Origin: Clostridia bacterium | GTDB taxonomy: Bacteria > Bacillota > Clostridia > Christensenellales > CAG-1252 | Length of the DNA stretch: 6,174 nucleotides | Direction: 5' to 3' | Assembly: GCA_017615495.1 (NCBI GenBank) | Contig: JAGAAA010000129.1 | Span: 1-6,174, forward strand | Part shown: positions 1 to 5,184 of the stretch, in pieces | How positions within the stretch are numbered: position 1 is the first letter of the stretch | How the letters are laid out: every line of letters starts with the position of its first letter | Made by a program: the position numbers and the translations under genes | The notes under the pieces: generated by a model | Databases searched by the model: none | The model's input: the letters and a program-made list of their open reading frames with translations, nothing else | Told to the model about the DNA's origin: nothing

Positions 1-275
1 CCCGCGCCGCCTCCGCCGAAGCCACCGCCCATCGGGCCGTTTTCATCGCCGTATTGGTCGTAAGCCGCGCGTTTTTGGCTGTCGGAAAGCACGTCATAAG
101 CGTGATTGACCTTTTTAAACTGCTCTTCCGCCGCTTTGCGCTCCGATTCGGGCTTGGTAGAATAAAGATCGGGATGATACTTCTTCGCCATCTTGCGATA
201 GGCGGATTTGATCTCATCCTCGCTTGCGTTTTTCTGTACGCCCAAAATCTCGTAGTAATCGTATTTTTCTGCCAT
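1..275 (-). CDS. dnaJ: Chaperone protein DnaJ (Hsp40), N-terminal part, runs off the window
   Basis: DnaJ delivers unfolded clients to DnaK and stimulates its ATPase in the cytoplasm. Only the first 91 codons are inside the window; the 3' end is missing. The translation opens MAEKYDYYEILGV, the normal DnaJ start, which fixes the ATG at 273-275. The J domain covers about residues 5-75, with the catalytic HPD motif at residues 34-36 and the helix IV end DSQKRAAYDQYG near residues 65-76. A glycine-rich stretch begins at about residue 80, as expected for the G/F region of a type I or II J-protein. The loop after HPD is about five residues longer than in E. coli DnaJ. The gene lies 84 bases after dnaK on the same strand as the last visible operon gene. 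No good Shine-Dalgarno lies at normal distance. Zinc fingers and the C-terminal domain cannot be checked here. Confidence 0.96.
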   Translation of the reverse strand, partial: MAEKYDYYEILGVQKNASEDEIKSAYRKMAKKYHPDLYSTKPESERKAAEEQFKKVNHAYDVLSDSQKRAAYDQYGDENGPMGGGFGGGGA

Positions 276-286
276 AATATACAATT

Positions 287-307
287 TTCTCAATCAAAGA
301 TCGAGAA
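287..307 (-). promoter_or_regulatory. Hairpin in the dnaJ leader, between a remote GAGG and the start codon
   Basis: On the minus strand the arms TTCTCGATC and GATTGAGAA form a 9-bp stem with a 3-base TTT loop. The only non-Watson-Crick pair is G-U, which is allowed only in RNA read from the minus strand (it would be A-C on the plus strand). The stem begins directly after an AGAGG at 308-312 and ends 11 bases before the dnaJ ATG. If it folds, the GAGG would sit at a plausible distance from the start codon. The pairing is seen in the sequence; the role in initiation is inferred. Confidence 0.5.
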
Positions 308-323
308 CCTCTTTTTACAAAGT

Positions 324-351
324 TTGCAGAGAGGGTTGCCCCTCCCTGCAA
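324..351 (-). other. 12-bp stem-loop with GCAA tetraloop between dnaK and dnaJ
   Basis: The minus-strand arms TTGCAGGGAGGG and CCCTCTCTGCAA pair over 12 bp around a GCAA loop, a GNRA-type tetraloop. One pair is G-U, favouring a minus-strand RNA. The stem starts 8 bases after the dnaK stop codon. It is followed by ACTTTGTAAAAAG rather than a T run, so it is not a standard Rho-independent terminator. It could protect the dnaK 3' end, mark a processing site, or partly attenuate transcription into dnaJ. Which of these applies cannot be told from sequence. Confidence 0.6.
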
Positions 352-359
352 TGAATCAA

Positions 360-2177
360 TTATTCGACCGTACCGTCACCCGGGATGTTTCCGTCCTCGG
401 GGCCTGCGCCGGCGCCGCCCGCGCCCTGGTTGTTTGCCTGCTCTTGTTGATAAAGCTTGGTGAAGACGGGGTTGATCGCCGCGCTGAGCTTATCGATCGC
501 CGCTTTGATCTTGTCAACGTCCTCGCAATTGATCTCCTCTTTGGCAACCTTAACGGCGTCCTCAACGGTCTTCTTATCTTCCTCGCTGAGCTTGTCGCCG
601 CTGTCCTTCACTGCTTTTTCCGCCGTGTAGATGAGCTGCTCGCCGCTGTTTTTGATCTCAAAGAGCTCTTTGCGCTTGTTGTCCTCTTCCGCGTACTTCT
701 CAGCGTCCTTGATAGCCGCGTCGATATCGCTTTCGGAGAGGTTGGAACTTGCGGTCAAGGTGATGCTCTGCTCCTTGTTGGTGCCCTTATCCTTTGCCTT
801 GACGTTTACGATGCCGTTCGCGTCGATATCAAAGGTAACTTCAATTTGCGGGATGCCGCGCGGCGCGGGAGCAATGCCGTCCAAGATGAACCTGCCGAGG
901 GTCTTGTTGCCGCTTGCCATCGAACGCTCGCCCTGCAAAACGTGGATCTCAACGGAGGGTTGGTTATCCGCAGCCGTGGAGAAGATCTGCGACTTGCTGG
1001 TCGGGATGGTGGTGTTGCGGTCGATCAGCTTGGTGAACACGCCGCCCATCGTCTCGATACCGAGGGAAAGCGGAGTAACGTCAAGCAACAAGACGTCTTT
1101 GACTTCGCCGCCGAGAACGCCAGCCTGAATGGCAGCGCCGATAGCGACGCACTCATCGGGGTTGATGCCCTTATACGGCTCTTTGCCCGTGAGGTTTCTG
1201 ACCGCGTCGATGACCGCCGGGATACGTGTGCTACCGCCAACCAAGATGACCTTGGAGATCTCGCTGAAGGTGATGCCCGCGTCGCTCATTGCCTGCTTGG
1301 TCGGACGGATGGTGCGCTCCACCAGGTCAGCGGTCAAGCTGTCGAACTTCACCTTGGTGATGTCCATATCAAGGTGCTTGGGACCGTCGGCGCCTGCCGT
1401 GATGAACGGGAGGTTGACGTTGGTCTTGGTCATGCCGGAAAGCTCGATCTTAGCCTTTTCCGCCGCTTCCTTGATACGTTGCATAGCAACCTTATCGGTG
1501 GAGAGGTCCACGCCTTCCTTCGCCTTGAATTCGCTGACGATATAATCCATAAGCTTCTTATCGAAGTCATCGCCGCCGAGTCTGGTATCGCCGTTGGTGG
1601 ACAAAACCTCAAAGACGCCGTCGCCGATCTCAAGGATGGACACATCGAACGTGCCGCCGCCGAGGTCGTAGATCAAAACCTTTTGGTTTTTGTTTTCGGA
1701 CTTATCCAAACCGTAAGCAAGCGCCGCCGCCGTCGGTTCGTTGATGATACGCAAAACTTCAAGTCCCGCGATCTTACCGGCGTCCTTGGTCGCCTGACGT
1801 TGGCTGTCGGAGAAGTATGCCGGCACGGTGATGACCGCTTGGGTCACTTTGCTGCCGATATAAGCCTCCGCGTCCTTCTTAAGTTTAGAAAGGATCATTG
1901 CGCTGATCTCTTGCGGAGAATAGCTGTTGTCGTCGATCTTGACGGAATACGTGGTGCCCATTTCCCTCTTGATGGAAGAAACGGTGCGATGCGGGTTGGT
2001 GACCGCCTGACGCTTTGCCGCCTGTCCGACGATACGCTCGCCGTCCTTGCTGAAAGCCACGACGGAAGGAGTGGTCCTGCTGCCTTCTGCGTTTGCGATA
2101 ACGGTTGCTTCGCCGCCTTCCATGACGGCTACGCAAGAATTGGTCGTACCTAAATCAATACCGATAATCTTTCCCAT
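360..2177 (-). CDS. dnaK: Molecular chaperone DnaK (Hsp70), complete, 605 aa
   Basis: DnaK is the ATP-driven cytoplasmic Hsp70 that binds exposed hydrophobic peptides in a cycle with DnaJ and GrpE. The N-terminal ATPase domain (about residues 1-360) shows phosphate loop 1 GIDLGTTNS at 6-14, IINEPTAAALAYGLD at 144-158, phosphate loop 2 DLGGGTFD at 171-178 (Thr176 matches the autophosphorylated Thr199 of E. coli) and VGGSTRIP at 313-320. The linker DVLLLDVTPLSLG is at 361-373, followed by the beta substrate-binding domain to about 480 and the helical lid to about 575. The segment around residues 70-90 lacks the insertion typical of proteobacterial DnaK, so this is the Gram-positive type. The tail (576-605) is Gln/Gly/Ala-rich and ends GDGTVE, without the usual acidic EEV-type end. 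The start is set by MGKIIGIDLG and AAGGAG ten bases upstream. The gene lies 73 bases after grpE, with no promoter or CIRCE of its own visible, so it should depend on the promoter ahead of hrcA. Confidence 0.99.
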   Translation of the reverse strand: MGKIIGIDLGTTNSCVAVMEGGEATVIANAEGSRTTPSVVAFSKDGERIVGQAAKRQAVTNPHRTVSSIKREMGTTYSVKIDDNSYSPQEISAMILSKLKKDAEAYIGSKVTQAVITVPAYFSDSQRQATKDAGKIAGLEVLRIINEPTAAALAYGLDKSENKNQKVLIYDLGGGTFDVSILEIGDGVFEVLSTNGDTRLGGDDFDKKLMDYIVSEFKAKEGVDLSTDKVAMQRIKEAAEKAKIELSGMTKTNVNLPFITAGADGPKHLDMDITKVKFDSLTADLVERTIRPTKQAMSDAGITFSEISKVILVGGSTRIPAVIDAVRNLTGKEPYKGINPDECVAIGAAIQAGVLGGEVKDVLLLDVTPLSLGIETMGGVFTKLIDRNTTIPTSKSQIFSTAADNQPSVEIHVLQGERSMASGNKTLGRFILDGIAPAPRGIPQIEVTFDIDANGIVNVKAKDKGTNKEQSITLTASSNLSESDIDAAIKDAEKYAEEDNKRKELFEIKNSGEQLIYTAEKAVKDSGDKLSEEDKKTVEDAVKVAKEEINCEDVDKIKAAIDKLSAAINPVFTKLYQQEQANNQGAGGAGAGPEDGNIPGDGTVE

Positions 2178-2203
2178 AGTTTTTTATCTCCTTTTATTTA
2201 TTT

Positions 2204-2216
2204 GAGGCGCTGCCTC
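2204..2216 (-). other. Small hairpin in the dnaK leader
   Basis: A perfect 5-bp GC-rich stem (GAGGC / GCCTC) with a 3-base loop lies 11 bases upstream of the dnaK Shine-Dalgarno and leaves that site free. It has no T tract, so it is not a terminator. It may simply insulate the ribosome site from upstream structure; this is inference. Confidence 0.35.
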
Positions 2217-2231
2217 GGTGTTTCATATTTG

Positions 2232-2250
2232 AAGGATAACCTTTATCCTT
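2232..2250 (-). other. Perfect 8-bp hairpin immediately after the grpE stop codon
   Basis: The minus-strand arms AAGGATAA and TTATCCTT are perfect complements separated by a 3-base loop, starting at the base after the grpE TAA. No T run follows, so transcription should continue into dnaK. The right arm can also pair, with a two-base bulge, to AAGGAGATAA (2184-2193), which contains the dnaK ribosome site, so two alternative folds are possible. The pairing is seen; any regulation is inferred. Confidence 0.45.
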
Positions 2251-2802
2251 TTATTCGCTCTTTTCCACGCCGACTTTGACCATTGCGTAACGAATGACCT
2301 TGTCGCCGATCTTGTAGCCCCTTTGGTAAACCTCGAGGACTTTGCCCACTTGGTCTTCTTCCACTTCCGCGCGCTGAACGGCGTTGTGCAGGTTGTGGTC
2401 GAAGTCCGCCCCTTCCGCGGGGATCTCGCTGACGCCGATCTGCGAAAGCGAAGTTTCGATCTGCTTTTTGATAAGCAGCAAGCCTTCCTTTGACTTCTCG
2501 TCGGTGCAGATGCCAAGCGCTCTATCGATGGAATCCATCGCCGGGAGGATAGCCTCCACCGCGTTTGCCATGCCGTCCCGTCTTGCCGACACCGTTGCTT
2601 CCTGGTTTCTTCTGCGGAAGTTTTCGTAATCGGCGCGAAGTCTCAGGTAATTGTCCTTTTCCGTTTTGAGTTCGCTCTTCAACGCTTCCACTTCGGGGTT
2701 CGTCTTGGGCTTCTCTTCACGGATCAACTCTTCCGTATCGAAAGAAACGACTTCTTCCGGCTGGGTTGTCTTCTTTTTATTCTCGTGTGCGGATTTCGCC
2801 AT
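2251..2802 (-). CDS. grpE: Nucleotide exchange factor GrpE, complete, 183 aa
   Basis: GrpE is a cytoplasmic dimer that opens the DnaK nucleotide cleft to release ADP, and it often acts as a thermosensor. Residues 1-33 are a charged, probably disordered leader. A long coiled-coil helix covers about 34-85 and contains the family motif YENFRRR at 59-65. A helical bundle segment follows (about 86-125), and the C-terminal beta-wing that contacts DnaK runs from about 130 to 177, with FDHNLHNAV at 134-142 and a GYKIGDKVIRYAMVKV ending. Length is normal for Bacillota. The ATG at 2800-2802 is supported by AAGGAG seven bases upstream; there is no other in-frame ATG before residue 78. This start places the first 26 bases inside the end of hrcA in another frame, which suggests translational coupling. 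dnaK follows after 73 bases. Confidence 0.98.
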   Translation of the reverse strand: MAKSAHENKKKTTQPEEVVSFDTEELIREEKPKTNPEVEALKSELKTEKDNYLRLRADYENFRRRNQEATVSARRDGMANAVEAILPAMDSIDRALGICTDEKSKEGLLLIKKQIETSLSQIGVSEIPAEGADFDHNLHNAVQRAEVEEDQVGKVLEVYQRGYKIGDKVIRYAMVKVGVEKSE

Positions 2803-3835
2803 TTTTCTTCTCCTTATTATTATCGTCGTCGGGCGCTTCCTCTCCGTTGAACACCTTTTGGATGTAATGGAGCACGCTTACGACCTTGTCATAATCCATT
2901 CTTTCGGGCCCTATCACGCCGGCTTTGCCTATCTCCGCCCCGCCGATCGAGTAACGCGCGGTGACCATGGAGCAATTGCCCTCCAGGCCGTCCGGCTTGC
3001 CGATCCTGACGGAAAGCTCGATATCGCCGTCGTTGGTCATCAGCTCGCCAAGCTTATCTTTCTCGTCCAGCAAGCGGATAAAGTCGCGTGCGTTGTCGAT
3101 CTCGGAAAACTCGGGATGCTGGAACATCTTGCTCGTGCCTTCCACAAACACTTTGTTGTGTCTGCCGGAAGCATATTCTTCCAAGAGCTTGATGATCTTA
3201 TCGAAAATGTCGTGATACTGCATCATCTCGTCGTCGATCGAAGCGCTGGCGTTTTTGACGTCACGCAAGGTCTTATCGGCGAACAAGTCGTTCACCACGC
3301 TGTTTGCCGCGGCTACGTAACCGCTGCCCATATTGACGGGGATCTCGATGATGTTATCCTTAATAACGCCGCTGTCCGTGATGATGACCACGAGCGCTTT
3401 GCCCGCGTCCACCTCAACGAGCTTTACCTCGCGGATGCGGATGTCGTCGGTGTTTTTGATGACGATGACGCTGGTGTAATTGGTGGCGTCGCTGATGACG
3501 CGAGCGGTGTTGCGCACCACGTCTTCGATCTCCACGATCTTTTTACCGAGGTAATCCCTGACGCCCGCCACGCGGATCTCCTTCTTTTCGCCGGCAAGCA
3601 CGTTTTCAACGTAAAGCTTGTAAGCGGCTTCGGTCGGAATGCGACCGGCGGATACGTGGGGTTGCACGAGGTACCCAAGTTCCTCAAGCGAAGCAAGTTC
3701 GCTACGAATGGTCGCCGAGCTGATGTCTTCTCCGTAAAGGGTTTTGATCTCTCCGCTGGACACGGGTTCGGCGGTCTTGATATAGCGCTCGACAAGCAAA
3801 CCGAGGATCTTTCTCTTTCTACTCGACAGTTCCAT
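2777..3835 (-). CDS. hrcA: Heat-inducible transcription repressor HrcA, complete, 352 aa
   Basis: HrcA binds the CIRCE inverted repeat and represses the groE and dnaK operons; in Bacillus its activity depends on the GroEL chaperonin, so free HrcA reports on protein-folding stress. The N-terminal winged helix-turn-helix covers about residues 1-75, with the recognition segment SSATIRSELASLEELGYL at 39-56 and the wing motif HVSAGRIPT at 60-68. The GAF-like and dimerisation part contains GYVAAANSVVNDL at 172-184. The C-terminal signature GVIGPERMDY is at 306-315. The last 20 or so residues are a charged tail (GEEAPDDDNNKEKKN) overlapping grpE. Length is typical for the family. The ATG has a perfect AAGGAGG five bases upstream. 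It is the first gene of the operon and sits about 66 bases behind the expected transcription start, so it should repress itself through the CIRCE in its own leader. Confidence 0.98.
   Translation of the reverse strand: MELSSRKRKILGLLVERYIKTAEPVSSGEIKTLYGEDISSATIRSELASLEELGYLVQPHVSAGRIPTEAAYKLYVENVLAGEKKEIRVAGVRDYLGKKIVEIEDVVRNTARVISDATNYTSVIVIKNTDDIRIREVKLVEVDAGKALVVIITDSGVIKDNIIEIPVNMGSGYVAAANSVVNDLFADKTLRDVKNASASIDDEMMQYHDIFDKIIKLLEEYASGRHNKVFVEGTSKMFQHPEFSEIDNARDFIRLLDEKDKLGELMTNDGDIELSVRIGKPDGLEGNCSMVTARYSIGGAEIGKAGVIGPERMDYDKVVSVLHYIQKVFNGEEAPDDDNNKEKKNGEIRTRE
2810..2815 (-). promoter_or_regulatory. grpE Shine-Dalgarno located inside hrcA
   Basis: AAGGAG lies seven bases before the grpE ATG and within the last codons of hrcA. 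It decides the grpE start and shows that the 26-base overlap of the two genes is genuine and not a mis-called start. Confidence 0.85.
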
Positions 3836-3840
3836 ACAGA

Positions 3841-3847
3841 CCTCCTT
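3841..3847 (-). promoter_or_regulatory. hrcA Shine-Dalgarno
   Basis: A full AAGGAGG lies five bases before the hrcA ATG. It is the strongest ribosome site in the window and fixes the hrcA start. It lies nine bases past the last CIRCE half-site. Confidence 0.88.
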
Positions 3848-3856
3848 ATCGGGTTG

Positions 3857-3865
3857 TTAGCACTC
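3857..3865 (-). promoter_or_regulatory. Extra CIRCE half-site downstream of the main operator
   Basis: On the minus strand this is a perfect GAGTGCTAA half-site. It is a second copy of the arm at 3880-3888, offset by 23 bp; the identity extends to 12 bp (plus-strand TTGTTAGCACTC at 3854-3865 and 3877-3888). With a 9-base spacer its partner would be 3875-3883, which matches the opposing arm in only 6 of 9 positions. So it is either a half-site or a decayed second CIRCE overlapping the first. Confidence 0.6.
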
Positions 3866-3879
3866 ATCATTCCTGATTG

Positions 3880-3906
3880 TTAGCACTCTCAACCTCTGAC
3901 TGCTAA
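3880..3906 (-). promoter_or_regulatory. CIRCE operator (HrcA binding site) of the hrcA operon
   Basis: The element has arms TTAGCAGTC and GAGTGCTAA separated by exactly 9 bases (minus-strand reading). It matches the TTAGCACTC-N9-GAGTGCTAA consensus at 17 of 18 arm positions; the one mismatch is at 3900. It begins one base after the -10 box and so covers the transcription start, the usual position for repression by HrcA. It also lies in the 5' leader of the mRNA, where the arms could fold into a hairpin. Confidence 0.95.
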
Positions 3907-3907
3907 C

Positions 3908-3936
3908 ATTGTAATCCTATTATGTGTCCCTGTCAA
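3908..3936 (-). promoter_or_regulatory. Sigma-A promoter of the hrcA-grpE-dnaK-dnaJ operon
   Basis: The -35 box is a perfect TTGACA (3931-3936). A 17-base spacer leads to the -10 box TACAAT (3908-3913, 5 of 6 matches). The expected start is near 3901, inside CIRCE, giving a leader of about 66 bases. Upstream of the -35 box, 3937-3976 is very AT-rich with A/T tracts roughly one helical turn apart, resembling an UP element or bent DNA. Strong basal promoter plus CIRCE is the standard class I heat-shock design in Bacillota. Confidence 0.92.
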
Positions 3937-3967
3937 GAGTTTTATGCCATAATTTCAAAAAATTTTC

Positions 3968-3991
3968 AAAAAAAATTCCGCAAAACGGCAA
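3968..3991 (-). terminator. Weak Rho-independent terminator candidate after hemW
   Basis: On the minus strand a short stem (CCG / CGG, extended by two T-A pairs past a bulged G, loop TTTTG) is followed directly by eight Ts. It lies 69 bases past the hemW stop and upstream of the hrcA promoter, a sensible place for termination of lepA-hemW. The stem is short, so read-through into hrcA is likely. The T tract also forms part of the AT-rich region behind the hrcA promoter. Confidence 0.35.
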
Positions 3992-4006
3992 AAGAAAGAG
4001 GTCTCC

Positions 4007-4024
4007 TATAATCTATAGATTATA
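4007..4024. repeat. 18-bp perfect AT-rich palindrome downstream of hemW
   Basis: TATAATCTA followed by TAGATTATA is perfectly self-complementary over 18 bp. It lies 35 bases past the hemW stop. It could be a site for a dimeric regulator, or an RNA hairpin in the hemW 3' region. It contains TATAAT on both strands, but I see no convincing -35 box at 16-18 bases in either direction. Function unknown. Confidence 0.55.
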
Positions 4025-4059
4025 ACGTAACAAGATAAGGATAAATAAGGTAAAAAAGA

Positions 4060-5184
4060 TCAAAAGATAAGTTCTTGTATAATGGTGTTGGAAACGTAAA
4101 AATATTCAGGCGCAATGGCGATGCGCGAGGGGGTCACGACAAGGGTTTTTTCAAGTTTTTTGACCCGTTCCGCATACTTTTCCAAGAAGTCGAAGCCGAA
4201 AATTTGCTTAAAAACGGCAAGATCCATCCCTTCTTCGAGGCGCAAACCAAGCATCACGAATTCCTTGACCTGCTCTTCTTTCGAGACCTGCTCCACCGTT
4301 TGCCCCGCCGAGCCGTTTGACGACAGGTAGACGGACGTTTCTTTGGTGTTTTTCAAGCGCAAGCTTTTCGAGCGCAAAAAGGACGAGGCGCCCAGCCCCA
4401 AGCCGAGGTACTCGCCGTATTGCCAAACCGAAAGATTGTAGCCGCAAACGGCGCCATTCTTGCAAAAGTTACTGATCTCGTAACGACAAAAGCCCGCCTT
4501 TTTCAGTTTTTCGCAGGCAAGATCATAGAGGTCAACGGCAAAATCGTCGTCTACCGCAAATTCTCCCCTTTCCGCCGCGGCAAACAAGGGCGTCCCTTCT
4601 TCCAAGATCAAGCTATAGCAGGAAATATGATTGATGGGATAGGAAGTCAAAACGTTCAGCGTTTCCGTAACGTCTTCTTTTGTCTGCCCCGGGAGCCCGA
4701 CCATCACGTCGGCGTTGACTGAGGAAAAGTTCCTCGTTAAGAGATCCAGCGCGGCAAGCGCGGTCTTTCGATCGTGCGCCCTTCCGATCGTCTTTAAAAG
4801 CGGATCGGACAAGGTTTGCACGCCGAGGCTCACGCGATTTACGCCAAAGGCTTTTGCGGCGGCAACGAAGGCGGGCGTGACGCTCTCCGGATTGCATTCC
4901 ATAGATATTTCCGCATCCGCGCGCAGGGTAAACGACCCGTCTATCGCCTTTTTCAACGCCGGAAAATACTCGTAGGCAAGCGAAGGGGTGCCGCCCCCGA
5001 CGTAGATATGATCCACGGGCGCTTTGACCCCCTTCCCTTTTGCCTTTATTTCCTCACACAAAGCGACAAAATACTTTGCCATGCAACTACGGTCGGCAAA
5101 AGACAAAAAATCGCAATACGCGCATTTTGACACGCAAAACGGGATGTGGATATAGAGGGAAAAGTCGCGGGATAAGTCTTTCAC
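4060..5184 (-). CDS. hemW: Radical SAM haem chaperone HemW, complete, 374 aa
   Basis: HemW is a radical SAM family protein related to coproporphyrinogen dehydrogenase HemN; it acts as a haem chaperone, not as that enzyme. The cluster motif CVSKCAYC has cysteines 17, 21 and 24, and residue 26 is Phe where HemN has a fourth Cys, which separates HemW from HemN. Further family motifs are YVGGGTPS at 61-68, ECNPESV at 96-102, RVSLGVQTLSD at 117-127, DVMVGLPGQT at 159-168 and YEISNF at 235-240. The C-terminal domain has EFVMLGLRLEEGMDL. The expected HNxxYW motif reads YNLSVW at 249-254. The start is a GTG at 5182-5184 overlapping the lepA stop as GTGA. No Shine-Dalgarno is seen, so initiation probably depends on ribosomes finishing lepA. 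There is no in-frame ATG between this GTG and the LYIHIPFC motif. Length is normal. The lepA-hemW-hrcA order is common in Bacillota. Confidence 0.95.
   Translation of the reverse strand: MKDLSRDFSLYIHIPFCVSKCAYCDFLSFADRSCMAKYFVALCEEIKAKGKGVKAPVDHIYVGGGTPSLAYEYFPALKKAIDGSFTLRADAEISMECNPESVTPAFVAAAKAFGVNRVSLGVQTLSDPLLKTIGRAHDRKTALAALDLLTRNFSSVNADVMVGLPGQTKEDVTETLNVLTSYPINHISCYSLILEEGTPLFAAAERGEFAVDDDFAVDLYDLACEKLKKAGFCRYEISNFCKNGAVCGYNLSVWQYGEYLGLGLGASSFLRSKSLRLKNTKETSVYLSSNGSAGQTVEQVSKEEQVKEFVMLGLRLEEGMDLAVFKQIFGFDFLEKYAERVKKLEKTLVVTPSRIAIAPEYFYVSNTIIQELIF

Noticed and set aside
324..351. The dnaK-dnaJ stem-loop as a Rho-independent terminator
   Set aside because: The stem is strong but is followed by ACTTTGTAAAAAG and not by a T run; full termination here would also cut off dnaJ.
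54..2153. A 699-codon open frame on the plus strand, antisense to dnaK and the dnaJ start
   Set aside because: It is the mirror of the GC-rich codon pattern of dnaK. Long antisense frames over Hsp70 genes are a known artefact, sometimes mislabelled NAD-specific glutamate dehydrogenase. It crosses the dnaK-dnaJ gap only by chance absence of stops. No ribosome site or recognisable domain was seen, and the opposite strand encodes an unmistakable DnaK.
2651..3883. A 410-codon open frame on the plus strand, antisense to grpE and hrcA
   Set aside because: It covers the recognised GrpE and HrcA genes in the opposite direction and extends into the CIRCE region. No family motif is visible in its translation; it is a shadow frame.
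4007..4024. A sigma-A promoter using the TATAAT boxes in the palindrome
   Set aside because: At 16-18 bases from either TATAAT the best -35 candidates match TTGACA in about half the positions or fewer, so a promoter is not supported.
4060..5184. Annotation as coproporphyrinogen III dehydrogenase (HemN)
   Set aside because: The fourth cysteine of the HemN CxxxCxxCxC motif is Phe26 here, the N-terminal extension of HemN is missing, and the lepA-hemW-hrcA context is that of HemW.
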